In this document: positions 9,427 to 16,894 of the stretch, in pieces
Layout: each line of letters starts with the position of its first letter
Numbering within the stretch: position 1 is the stretch's first letter
Assembly: GCA_947359465.1 (NCBI GenBank)
Contig: OX375877.1
Location: 76,396,698 to 76,460,697, forward strand
Source: Metellina segmentata
Lineage: Eukaryota > Arthropoda > Arachnida > Araneae > Tetragnathidae
DNA: 64,000 nt
Reading direction: 5' to 3'
The notes under the pieces: generated by a model
Databases searched by the model: none
Told to the model about the DNA's origin: nothing
The model's input: only the letters and a program-made list of their open reading frames with translations
Program-made: the position numbers and the translations under genes

Positions 9427-9843
9427 TCAGAGACTAGAAAACACGTCTTTCGAACACCTCTTTCGGCGTTTCATCTGAGTTTTTTTCGTTTGTTTCTTTC
9501 TTTTAATACCCCCACCACCTCTCAGTTTGCGAAGTAGATCGTGTTGGATCTCTCTGCCAGATTCCCGTAATCGATTACGGGAGGCTTCTCTGAAGGATTT
9601 CCCATGTGAAAGGTCTTGTAGTACGTTCTCTCCTGCGGTTAGTAAGTGTTTGCCTAAATATTTCCCCGCTTTGATCATAAGTGGTTGAACAAATCGACGC
9701 AAATTAGTGAATATTCCATATCCTCTCTGTATGGGGAAATCTGATGAAAAATAACCCCCTTTCCCTGATTGTTGATTACAATAGTAATCAATACAGTCCT
9801 GGGGATCTAGCATTCGACCGTGTTTATGCATGATGAAAGACAT
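9427..9843 (-). CDS. pVI/core-like basic virion protein
   Basis: A 138-residue protein with a recognisable Polinton pattern: a glycine-aromatic segment GKGGYFSSDFPIQRGYG (27-43), an amphipathic helix of about 30 residues (FTNLRRFVQPLMIKAGKYLG and onward, 45-75), then a segment ending SFREASRNRLRESG (83-96). The C terminus after residue 110 is very basic (IKRKK, MKRRKR). L107-R108-G109-G110 followed by Gly fits the adenain-type cleavage consensus (M/I/L)-X-G-G/X and would release the basic tail. By analogy with adenovirus pVI and core peptides it may act in membrane disruption or DNA condensation in the virion; that is inference. It sits between the penton-like and capsid genes with gaps of 30 and 4 bases. 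Confidence 0.72.
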   Translation of the reverse strand: MSFIMHKHGRMLDPQDCIDYYCNQQSGKGGYFSSDFPIQRGYGIFTNLRRFVQPLMIKAGKYLGKHLLTAGENVLQDLSHGKSFREASRNRLRESGREIQHDLLRKLRGGGGIKRKKQTKKTQMKRRKRCSKDVFSSL

Positions 9844-9873
9844 ATATGAAGGAAGGGTCGTTTGTACACCGCT

Positions 9874-11286
9874 TTATAACGATTTTTTTCGAAAGGAGAG
9901 CACCAAGCTCGTTTTTCCAGATATAAATTGTATGGGTGTACCCCTACTTGTTCGCAGTTCGATCTCAATAGCATCGAAGTGTTGCTTTTTAACGCGAAAG
10001 TAAAGTGGTACGGGAAAATGTTTCACAATTTGATCCTGTCGTTCATTCGCAATTGGTATGATTTTTAAAATCGGAACCAATGAATCACCAACAAGCGATG
10101 AAGATACAATATCACTATATACATATATTTCTGTTATACCCGCATTTAACTCCAAGTTATAATCGGAAATGTATGCTCCTTCCGTGAAAGTGTTTAGCGT
10201 AAATCCTAATATATCCGAGAGTTTATCTTCAAACACTACTTTGGTGTCATGTGGTACAATCAGTTTGACTTTAGAATTAGGTAGTACTTTGAATTGAATG
10301 GATTTGAATTCACTAAAGAAGTCTTTGGCTTGTCGATACATGCCACTGGGTATTTTAAAATTATATGTTCTAAGCTCATGATGAAGTGTTGGAAATACTT
10401 CATTGACAATAATCTTAAACTTTTCACCTTCAGCTCCATTTAATGGATTAGAGTAGTTGAATGTGATTTCTTTTTTATCACCACTAATAATGTAAGAAGA
10501 TTCATCGATGCCTAGAGACCTCATTAAATTGGGGCAGGAGTCACGTTCAAGAAGTATATCTATATGTTCTTTTAATTTTACAACTATACTATTTTCGCGT
10601 CGTAAGAACTGTGCTAGACTATTCGCTGTTGTAGCAACGATCTTTCTATTGATTTGTTCAAATACATTATCATTCATTTTATCTAGTAATATATCATAAG
10701 TGAGTTTTGGTACTGGTTTATTGGCGACAAGTGTTATAAACTGGTTTCGAAAATTCTCTAAATTCGGTTTGTGATAGTCCAAGTTGTAAACATAGTCTAT
10801 AGTTCTACTACGTGTTATATCATCAATTTTTGGGTTCAATTTTAAAAACTGCAAGAAATGTTCAGCATGTTGTGAAGTAATGTACATATCCCATCCTGTT
10901 TTTAATGTTATACGAAGTCGTGATCTTGACGCATTCAGAAAAAGAATAAGAGGAGGATCTGTAAATGTCTTTTTAAGATTTGCATTGACTCCTTCCACAA
11001 AGTCTGCATGATCTTCACTATAAAGTGGTATGTCATATTTAGGTAAAGTTGTTACACCTTCTACTTCCACTATTTTCTCTATAGAATATTCATCATTATA
11101 ACCGGGGTGAATGGTAAAGAATCTACCTGGTATGGTTGCTTCTGCTAAACAACATTCCCATGTCCCATTTAAAGTGATCGGATAAGCTAATTTAGTCCGA
11201 TAACGATCAGGAGTGTTGTTCGGAAAGTAGTTCATACTAGCATTTGAAGGTAATATGACATGGAAATCCTCTATGTTCTGATCCAT
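9874..11286 (-). CDS. Penton-like minor capsid protein candidate (Polinton)
   Basis: A 470-residue protein. Its N terminus (FHVILPSNASMNYFPNN at 8-24, then TKLAYPITLNGTWECCLAEA) is the hallmark of a conserved Polinton structural protein family. In these proteins the segment after the LPSN motif describes lattice-like contacts and precedes a long beta-rich body. Family assignment as penton/minor capsid is inference from gene order and conservation; the fold cannot be confirmed by eye. No frame breaks. The ATG at 11286 overlaps the end of the integrase frame by 16 bases, so the two cannot be on separate non-overlapping units. The C-terminal third (PVPLYFRVKKQ...) is also beta-like. An alternative is a virion-associated attachment protein. 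Confidence 0.7.
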   Translation of the reverse strand: MDQNIEDFHVILPSNASMNYFPNNTPDRYRTKLAYPITLNGTWECCLAEATIPGRFFTIHPGYNDEYSIEKIVEVEGVTTLPKYDIPLYSEDHADFVEGVNANLKKTFTDPPLILFLNASRSRLRITLKTGWDMYITSQHAEHFLQFLKLNPKIDDITRSRTIDYVYNLDYHKPNLENFRNQFITLVANKPVPKLTYDILLDKMNDNVFEQINRKIVATTANSLAQFLRRENSIVVKLKEHIDILLERDSCPNLMRSLGIDESSYIISGDKKEITFNYSNPLNGAEGEKFKIIVNEVFPTLHHELRTYNFKIPSGMYRQAKDFFSEFKSIQFKVLPNSKVKLIVPHDTKVVFEDKLSDILGFTLNTFTEGAYISDYNLELNAGITEIYVYSDIVSSSLVGDSLVPILKIIPIANERQDQIVKHFPVPLYFRVKKQHFDAIEIELRTSRGTPIQFISGKTSLVLSFRKKSL

Positions 11287-12320
11287 TCTGCTTTAATCCA
11301 CGAGTTGAAGGAATCGTTGAATCCTAGCCACTTTATCAAAAGTTGACGAGATGGTCCTTTACCTTTAGTACGAATAATTTTCTCAATTGCCCAGTAACCA
11401 TTTGGAGTTTTTTCTATCTTTTGTAACTCTTCAGCATAAAAACGTCCGTCAATCTCTTTTCCATTCAAATCCTGTAGAACATAAGTATGTGGACTTGTAG
11501 GATATCTTTTATAGATTTTAAAGCATTCTTCGGTCCACCCTGGTAGATATCCCTTTCTAAACGTTCTGAGAGCTTTCGATATTCTAACAACATCACCTAC
11601 ACCAAAACGAAATTTGGTTAGAGAACTGAACTCATACAGGCGTTTATATATGGTCGGCTCATCATCAGTGGTTACTTCAGCCGGTTTGAAACCATGACTA
11701 CTGTGTACGGAATGATTGTACGAATCCACAAGAGATTGTAAAATATCATAATATTTATATGAGTTACGATGAGTGAAAACTCGATACATACGCGCACGTA
11801 GCGTTCGATGCATGCGTTCTAAAATAGCACATTTGGTCTCACTTTTAGTGGAATAATGATGAATACCATATTTCTTGAACAGATCCCGAACCTTTTTATT
11901 ATAGAACTCACTTCCTTTGTCGGTTTGTAAATTCGAAGGTTTCGTTTCTTGGAAAACATTTCGAAACACCTTTACCATCGTACTTGCTTTCTTATTTTTA
12001 ATAGGAATGGCTCTAAAGAATCGTGACATCACATCGATAATGGTAAGAATATAACGATATCCTTTATTATGTCGTGATAGTTTCTGTACATCTACCAAGT
12101 CACTTTGCCATAACTCATTCACACCGTAAGATATTGTTTTCCGTCTCTGAAATTTGTAGCGCACTGGTTTGTGTAAAGTATAGACATCTTGCTGCGAAAG
12201 CCATTTCTGGACATCGTGCCTATTAATACCGGTTGCCTTTGACAGTCGGCTGAGTCCTCCAAACGAAGCGGGCTCTTTGGGATTGAAGTAAAGTTTTCTC
12301 ATTCGTTCCATGCTTCCCAT
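11271..12320 (-). CDS. INT: Retroviral-type DDE integrase with C-terminal chromodomain
   Basis: A 349-residue integrase that joins the element's AG...CT ends to target DNA, giving the 6-bp duplication seen at both flanks. The catalytic core has Asp74 (LWQSDLVD), Asp134 (LQTDKGSEFY) and Glu168 (AILERMHRTLR), a D-33-E spacing that matches Polinton integrases. The N-terminal ~50 residues (GGLSRLSKATGINRHDVQKW) form the typical Polinton helical region rather than a clear zinc-binding HHCC. Residues ~235-300 are an SH3-like basic domain. Residues 309-345 (YWAIEKII ... LIKWLGF ... SWI) are a chromodomain with aromatic positions Trp331 and Trp341, suggesting histone-mark guided targeting in the nucleus. 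The ATG at 12320 lies inside the preceding gene's 3' end (22-base overlap). All catalytic residues are present and the frame is intact. Confidence 0.95.
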   Translation of the reverse strand: MGSMERMRKLYFNPKEPASFGGLSRLSKATGINRHDVQKWLSQQDVYTLHKPVRYKFQRRKTISYGVNELWQSDLVDVQKLSRHNKGYRYILTIIDVMSRFFRAIPIKNKKASTMVKVFRNVFQETKPSNLQTDKGSEFYNKKVRDLFKKYGIHHYSTKSETKCAILERMHRTLRARMYRVFTHRNSYKYYDILQSLVDSYNHSVHSSHGFKPAEVTTDDEPTIYKRLYEFSSLTKFRFGVGDVVRISKALRTFRKGYLPGWTEECFKIYKRYPTSPHTYVLQDLNGKEIDGRFYAEELQKIEKTPNGYWAIEKIIRTKGKGPSRQLLIKWLGFNDSFNSWIKAEWIRT

Positions 12321-12961
12321 TTTGGTTTTTTAGTCTCGACAGAAGAGAGTGAACCCGTTCTCTTCATCAGTGGATTCATTTCTGAAACAGTTAACTGCTC
12401 TCGAAGTCTTTTATTGCCAATCCACTGATGTGGAATGTTAATTTCGTAAATGCCTTTAAAAAATTTATCAAAGCCTTTCGGAGGAGGTTCGATTTTTTGT
12501 GTGTCTCTCATCAGATAGTTAAAAAGATCTATAGCATTGCTTCGATATTCTGGTTTCCCATTCACTTCTAATTCACTGTTTTCATTAAATGTATAGCTTG
12601 CACTCTTCAATTTTTCCAAGATTGGCAATACATATTTCTTTAGTGTTTTCGGAACAGCATATCCCAGGTATTTAACCAGCATACTAGGAATAGAAACATC
12701 TTCAGAAGGTTTTGTTTCGGGCAATTGTATACTCTCCAACAATTCAGGAGGAATTTCAAACGGTTTCTGAGGTGGCGGAGGTTGCATTGCCCTCTGGTAC
12801 TTGGGTATTAACTGAGAGAGAAGTTTAGCCCTCATATCGTCAGGCATTTCATTCTGTTGTAACAAACTAAGAATATTGTCTTCCAATCGAATTTCGGGTT
12901 TATTTAACTGATAATATTCAGATACCAGCTCCGGTGGTACTAACGCCATTTTCTTCGACAT
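12299..12961 (-). CDS. Conserved Polinton protein, proline-rich, function unknown
   Basis: A 220-residue protein. It begins MSKKMALVPPELVSEYYQ, an N-terminal pattern I associate with a Polinton family of unknown function. There is a proline-rich segment (MQPPPPQKPFEIPPELLE, around 60-77), a helical middle, and a C-terminal block with GFDKFFKGIYEINIPHQWIG. I used the ATG at 12961, two bases after the stop of the preceding gene; a TTG two codons earlier is less likely. The end overlaps the integrase start by 22 bases. There are no membrane segments. A structural or scaffolding part is possible because it lies in the packaging-capsid block, but no residue-level evidence supports a specific role. 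Confidence 0.65.
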   Translation of the reverse strand: MSKKMALVPPELVSEYYQLNKPEIRLEDNILSLLQQNEMPDDMRAKLLSQLIPKYQRAMQPPPPQKPFEIPPELLESIQLPETKPSEDVSIPSMLVKYLGYAVPKTLKKYVLPILEKLKSASYTFNENSELEVNGKPEYRSNAIDLFNYLMRDTQKIEPPPKGFDKFFKGIYEINIPHQWIGNKRLREQLTVSEMNPLMKRTGSLSSVETKKPKWEAWNE

Positions 12962-12963
12962 TT

Positions 12964-13302
12964 TCAAATGCGTTTACCAATAGCTTTACCTGCAATTCCC
13001 CCCAACAGACTCAACACGGCAGGTAAAATCAAAGGCAAAAATCCACCCGTTTGTTTCGTGAACAATTTGCGTTTTCTTGTAATTGGTATTTTTCTATCTG
13101 CCAACTGACGAATCACTCTCTTGTAATATCCAAGTTTTTTCACTTTAGCATTGGGTATATTTCCCGATAACAAATTCTGACAAATTTCACACAATGATTG
13201 AATTTGTTCATTTGACGCTGTTCTTAAAATGGCTTTTCGCTGTTGGGGACTCGCATTGGAGAGTAAGTGTAGTAAATGTACATGACGTCTCACTCTATTC
13301 AT
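12964..13302 (-). CDS. pX-like virion protein
   Basis: A 112-residue basic protein. Residues 1-60 are helical (HLLHLLSNASPQQRKAIL), 57-83 are rich in Lys and Arg (RKRKL at 76-80), and the end is a hydrophobic tail after a GG (TGGFLPLILPAVLSLLGGI, 85-103) followed by GKAIGKRI. A basic stretch, GG and a hydrophobic C terminus is the pattern of adenovirus pX-type proteins, and Polinton counterparts are known. LLGG at 99-102 also fits an adenain-type cleavage site. Likely a DNA-condensing or membrane-active virion peptide precursor; this is inference. The ATG at 13302 overlaps the ATPase stop by eight bases, and its own stop is two bases from the next ATG. Confidence 0.65.
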   Translation of the reverse strand: MNRVRRHVHLLHLLSNASPQQRKAILRTASNEQIQSLCEICQNLLSGNIPNAKVKKLGYYKRVIRQLADRKIPITRKRKLFTKQTGGFLPLILPAVLSLLGGIAGKAIGKRI

Positions 13303-13912
13303 TTTTCAACGGTAAAAAGACCCAATTAATAAGCCCACGATCTGGAAATATAGACTGTCGGAGACGTTGCTCCTCTGGACTTCTCGGATGAACATCAACA
13401 AGCAAATAGGAGAAAGGTTCTGCGGTTGCTTTTTTATAGGCATCCATGAAATATTTCCCTTTTCCAGGAAATGCCTGCCTAGAGAAACAAGCAGCCTGAG
13501 ATAGATCCCGGCTATTGCGAAACATAATCAAATAGTGTGTATTTAAGCTGATATCCCGCATAACTCTCACACGAGGAAATAGATTTTGTGTGATTAAAAT
13601 CACGCTATAATTCTCGTGGTGTGAACCAACCGTAAACATGGATGAAATAACACTTGTTAGATCATTCATCATGTCATCGATTACGATCAAATTGCATGTA
13701 TTTTCCTTCGGTGGTAAACCACAAACAAACGTTATGTTTTTCTCTTCGACAAACCAAGGTTGCCACACTGAGTAACACCACACAATTTTGTTCATATTGC
13801 ATTCATAAACTTGCTCTGCAATCATTTTTCTCACAAGTTGTGTTTTTCCACTCTGTGACGGTCCTGTCACCATGCAGGTCGAAGGATGTCTCAGTTTTAG
13901 CATACTTGACAT
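13295..13912 (-). CDS. ATP: A32/FtsK-HerA-like genome-packaging ATPase
   Basis: A 205-residue P-loop ATPase that would pump the genome into the procapsid. Walker A is GPSQSGKT (17-24), Walker B is LIVIDD (75-80), and the motif LITQN (106-110) is typical of A32-like packaging ATPases of Polintons and nucleocytoplasmic DNA viruses. Length is normal for Polintons (about 200-250). I chose the ATG at 13912 because its start aligns with the start of the second copy at 14946. The open frame runs further upstream (to a GTG at 14107), but that part matches the C-terminal half of the small membrane protein, so it is the degenerate neighbour read in frame. The 3' end overlaps the pX-like gene by eight bases. 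This is the only complete ATPase in the element. Confidence 0.9.
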   Translation of the reverse strand: MSSMLKLRHPSTCMVTGPSQSGKTQLVRKMIAEQVYECNMNKIVWCYSVWQPWFVEEKNITFVCGLPPKENTCNLIVIDDMMNDLTSVISSMFTVGSHHENYSVILITQNLFPRVRVMRDISLNTHYLIMFRNSRDLSQAACFSRQAFPGKGKYFMDAYKKATAEPFSYLLVDVHPRSPEEQRLRQSIFPDRGLINWVFLPLKNE

Positions 13913-14174
13913 AACTGACAAAATTCGAATTCTATTAGTTGTACTCCTACAACATTTGCTTTTAAACCCAAAGATTCGTCTTTTAAAAAAATAACGTATA
14001 TCATACACGTGTGAATCTCCTTTCCGACAAACATGAAAAAACAAAATCTTTCTATCACCTAACCGTTCAGAATAATAACACGTTGAATTCGAAATGTTCC
14101 ACCTCACTAATGCCGTTTCTCAGACTCAATGTAAATATCACTAATGCAATTGAGACGATTCCTAAGACCAACAT
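13913..14174 (-). pseudogene. Degenerate second copy of the small membrane protein
   Basis: Homologous to the intact gene at 14906-15244. The hydrophobic N terminus reads VLGIVSIALVIFTLSL from an ATG at 14174 in one frame. The second half (NSTCYYSERLG ... HVYDIRYFFKRR) continues in another frame, the one leading into the packaging ATPase. A shift near 14105-14115 separates them. The second half matches the intact copy's NTSCVYSEKLG ... RVYDIRYFWKEE. It is either a frameshifted relic or, less likely, an in-frame N-terminal extension of the ATPase. Confidence 0.65.
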
Positions 14175-14223
14175 GAACACTCTCTTGTAATCTGTGTTGA
14201 ATTATGATGTACTCTCACCTCAC

Positions 14224-14246
14224 TTTATATATATATATACATATAT
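14224..14246 (-). promoter_or_regulatory. TATA-rich stretch upstream of the capsid/packaging block
   Basis: TTTATATATATATATACATA lies about 50 bases upstream of the degenerate membrane-protein start and about 310 bases upstream of the packaging ATPase start on the minus strand. It could serve as a TATA-type promoter for the long downstream gene block. It is equally a simple repeat, so the assignment is weak. Confidence 0.25.
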
Positions 14247-14314
14247 GATGAACCAAACATCTGGACTCAATTAACATTATTAACTGGAATTATTAAACTG
14301 GGATCTGTACACAA

Positions 14315-14395
14315 TATTTAGACCACGTGTCAACACTTTTTCTATCCACACGATATTTAGTCCAGGTGTCAGTGTCAACAACATATACTACTATT
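14315..14395 (-). repeat. Inverted internal copy of the left subterminal repeats
   Basis: Read on the minus strand it gives TAGTAGTATATGTTGTTGAC, then CCTGGACTAAAT, then TATCGTGTGGATAGAAAAAG. This is the same order as the left subterminal block at 5807-5937, with small indels. It abuts the ATPase relic, marking a rearrangement junction inside the element. Confidence 0.85.
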
Positions 14396-14602
14396 GTAAC
14401 ACCATTTTATATTTTTTATCTGTTGATCATGGATGTTGCTTTTAATCATCTTACGCACTAGTGATGTTTTACCAGATGACTTGCTCCTACAATCAAGCAA
14501 GTGCTGGGGTTTTTAAAATTTAACATTGTGTTTGCAAAGTTTTCCAAATTCATACTCGGCTAAGCTGTACACCAATAATTTGTGGGTTTATCTTATTCAA
14601 TT
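14390..14602 (-). pseudogene. Relic of a third packaging-ATPase 5' end
   Basis: About 210 bases closely matching 14787-15000, which contains the start and Walker A region of the truncated ATPase. Small indels (for example in the P-loop region near 14495) break the frame. It is joined on the low side to the inverted subterminal repeat and on the high side to the end of the truncated ATPase. Confidence 0.8.
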
Positions 14603-14946
14603 CCCTCTCCCGCAGAAACGCTTATATTCCTATGGTGAGATACCACAGTAAACAACTCTGAAATATTTTCATTTAAACGATGCATCAGATCGTCAATAAC
14701 CGTGAAGTCAACATCTTCATAATTTTCAGGTAAACCTTGTACAAACTCTATCCCAGGTTCGTCAAAAAACCAAGGTGAAGAATAATTGTAACACCATTTT
14801 ATGTTTTTCATCTGTTGATCATAGATGTTGCTTTTAATCATCTTACGCACTAACGATGTTTTACCAGATTGACTTGGTCCTACAATTAAACAAGTGCTGG
14901 GGTGTTTAAAATTTAACACTGTGTTTGCAAAGTTTTCCAAATTCAT
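14593..14946 (-). pseudogene. Truncated second packaging ATPase
   Basis: A 117-residue frame starting at an ATG (MNLENFANTVLNFKHPS). It contains Walker A (GPSQSGKT) and Walker B (FTVIDDLMH), like the complete gene at 13295-13912, but it ends shortly after HHRNIS with a foreign tail (SVSAGEGIE). The entire C-terminal half, including the ITQN motif, is missing. The junction carries CTGCGGGAGAGGG, which also occurs on the minus strand at about 15406-15418, so microhomology may have joined the pieces. Its product is diverged from the complete ATPase, so it looks like a piece of a related but distinct Polinton lineage rather than a fresh duplicate. It could still be translated into an N-terminal domain, but packaging activity is not expected. 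Confidence 0.8.
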
Positions 14947-15244
14947 ATTCGCTAAGCTGTACGCCAATAATTTGAGGGTTTATCTTATTCAATTCCTCTT
15001 TCCAAAAATAACGAATGTCATACACTCTAGAATGTTCTTTATTACAAATGTGGAAATAGAGTCTTCTTCCCAACTTTTCCGAATAGACACAGGAGGTGTT
15101 TGTTAAATCAATCTGATCATCATACTTGCAATTATCGCTAACGTAAAAGATGGAAAGAAATGTTACAATAGCAAAAATACAAATAACAGCTAACCCCAAT
15201 TCCAACACATATCTCTGTTTAAGCGCAGGCGAAAAAATAAACAT
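14906..15244 (-). CDS. Small membrane protein upstream of the packaging ATPase
   Basis: A 112-residue protein. The ATG at 15244 gives MFIFSPALKQRYVLELGLAV, followed by a strongly hydrophobic stretch (about residues 14-34, ICIFAIVTFLSIFYV) likely to span a membrane once. The remainder is soluble, with NTSCVYSEKLG and RVYDIRYFWKEE. The gene end overlaps the start of the truncated ATPase by 41 bases in another frame. The same neighbour relation occurs in the degenerate copy near 14.0 kb, so membrane protein plus ATPase is a conserved pair. I do not know this family. An internal-membrane or entry-related virion protein is possible; that is inference from the pairing. Confidence 0.6.
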   Translation of the reverse strand: MFIFSPALKQRYVLELGLAVICIFAIVTFLSIFYVSDNCKYDDQIDLTNTSCVYSEKLGRRLYFHICNKEHSRVYDIRYFWKEELNKINPQIIGVQLSEYEFGKLCKHSVKF

Positions 15245-15259
15245 TTTACTCAATTAGGT

Positions 15260-15647
15260 GCTTCTATCTCCTAACGTGTTGAATACCATAACGACAAATG
15301 GGAAATGAGCCTCATTAGATTAATCATCTTCCTTTATAAACAACGTAAGTATCCATTTCTACTTCATACGATTTGAATCGCAATGTAAAAATCTTTTTCT
15401 ATCAAACCCTCTCCCGCAGATAAATATCCAGCTGTTTCCTTATTTTGACTTTCCCTCCTCTCCGAGCTCACATCAAAGACCTCTTGCGAACTTTCTCCTT
15501 CCCCTCTCCGTTTAAATACGGAACACCTCCAACAACGAAGGAGGGGAACAAATTCTTCTACTCTTGAAAAAAAAACCTCTCCTCCGCTCCTCACGCGCTA
15601 ACTTTCTACAGAAAGCAGGAAGTGAATTCATTCGCGTCGGCTTGCCC
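15260..15647. other. Right non-coding region of the Polinton
   Basis: Between the membrane-protein gene and the right inverted repeat. A 76-codon minus-strand frame (15364-15594) has no recognisable motif and no polymerase B similarity. It may be the leader or promoter region for the minus-strand block. Positions 15406-15418 share a 13-base word with the truncated ATPase end. Confidence 0.5.
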
Positions 15648-16076
15648 CTAAGGGACGGTTTACGCTCTTTCGACTCGCAAACAGGGGAGGGCTATTAACA
15701 CAGTGTTAACAATTTTTCTCATCTAATACTCGCATGTTGTCGCATACACACTTTCACATGAGTCAAACAATAACACACTTTACGTGTGAGCCAAACAATA
15801 ATACCATCAACATGTCGAACTGTAAGTTAGGCACTAACATGTCAAGCGAGTGAGCCAGTTGTTAGCAGGGTTTGCAAGTGAGCCAGTTGTTAGCAGGTTT
15901 TGCAAGTGAGCCAGTTGTTAGCAGGTTTTTCAAGTGAGCCAGTTGTTAGCATGTTTTTCAAGTGAGCCAGTTGTTAGCAGGTTTTGCAAGTGAGCCAGTT
16001 GTTAGCATGTTTTGCAAGTGAGCCAGTTGTTAGCAGGTTTTGCAAGTGAGCCAGTTGTTAGCAGTGTAATACTACT
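15648..16076 (-). repeat. Right Polinton inverted repeat (429 bp)
   Basis: Inverse of 5425-5775, with eight rather than five 28-bp units (about 15839-16062). The palindrome TTAACAC-A-GTGTTAA recurs at 15695-15709. Apart from unit number and a 6-bp CA-rich indel, the two repeats match closely. Confidence 0.95.
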
Positions 16077-16082
16077 CCTACT
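16077..16082. repeat. Polinton target-site duplication, right
   Basis: CCTACT follows the last base of the right inverted repeat, identical to 5419-5424. Confidence 0.95.
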
Positions 16083-16212
16083 TTCGTCGTGAAATAACCA
16101 ATCACAAAAGGCAGGTGGCAGCACATTGCAGTGGAGTGTATATAAAGGCATCGGAAAGCATTTCACTCGTTGGCGTAATGCAGAAACGTAGCGATTTATC
16201 CGACGTCCAAAA

Positions 16213-16894
16213 GTGCATGATAATTGGCTTTCGGCCAAGGGTGGAAGCATTTCGGAAACGGCTAATTTTGTGAACTGTTCGCGTGCCGCCGTGGTAAAAG
16301 TATACCGTGTATGGCAAAATGGCACTATCCAAAATCAGCGGCGTGGCACATGTGGTGCACCACGGGCTATAGATGACAGATGCGAACGAAGGCTACGGAG
16401 ATGCGTTCGGGTGAATAGACGTGCAACTGTTGAGCAACTGACCGCCCAGATGAACCAAGGGGCTACCAAGAGTGTATCCTCAACAACGGTTTACCGAACG
16501 GTGCTGCGCATGGGCCTCCGCAGCAGACGCCTGGTTAATGAACATATGCTGACTGCTGTTCATCGGCGACGAAGGCTGGAATTTGCACGCCACTACCGCA
16601 ACTGGACGTCCGCAGAGTGGCGACAGGTGGCTTTTTCCGATGAATCACGTTTTATGCTCCATCGGACAGATGGACTTTGGCGTATACGGCGTGATACGTC
16701 TGAAAGAAAACACAATGCAACAATTGCCAGAAGGATCCAGGCTGGAGAAGGGAGATAATCTGGCGCAACTGGCCACGGCACTGGAGTCGGCATGGCTCAA
16801 CATCCCAGTGAACACCTTCAGAAACCTAATGGACTCTCTTCCTGCACGTCTCGCAGCGGTCCGCTCTGCCAAAGGTGGTTATTCTGGCTTTTGA
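16213..16894 (+). pseudogene. Internally deleted Tc1-like transposase
   Basis: The N-terminal two thirds (16213-16755) read as a Tc1 transposase: a first HTH (SISETANFVNCSRAAVVKVY), a second HTH region and the first catalytic Asp in VAFSDESRF. The frame then fails, and the C-terminal end of the same protein continues in another frame (LESAWLNIPVNTFRNLMDSL ... GGYSGF, to 16894). The segment carrying the second Asp and the catalytic Glu is missing. The gene is therefore a deletion derivative. The true N terminus may lie a few codons earlier (MQKRSDLSD, near 16180). It belongs to the Tc1 element that the Polinton split. Confidence 0.85.

Larger units (their letters stand above)
5425..16076 (-). 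mobile_element. Polinton/Maverick (adintovirus-like), lacking PolB
   Basis: A 10,652-bp element defined by long inverted repeats beginning AG, a 6-bp target duplication and a set of hallmark genes: DDE integrase with chromodomain, A32-like packaging ATPase, adenain-like protease, major capsid protein, penton-like protein and pX/pVI-like proteins. All recognisable genes are on the minus strand. Autonomous Polintons are about 15-20 kb and carry a protein-primed DNA polymerase B; no frame here shows polymerase B motifs, and no stretch outside the named genes is long enough for one. The extra ATPase pieces and an inverted internal subterminal copy (14.3-15.2 kb) point to recombination that probably removed it. 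The near-identical inverted repeats suggest recent integration. The capsid, penton, integrase and packaging genes are uninterrupted. Confidence 0.95.

Noticed and set aside
15364..15594. A remnant of polymerase B at the right end of the Polinton
   Set aside because: No polymerase motif is visible in the 76-codon frame; composition is charged and low-complexity.
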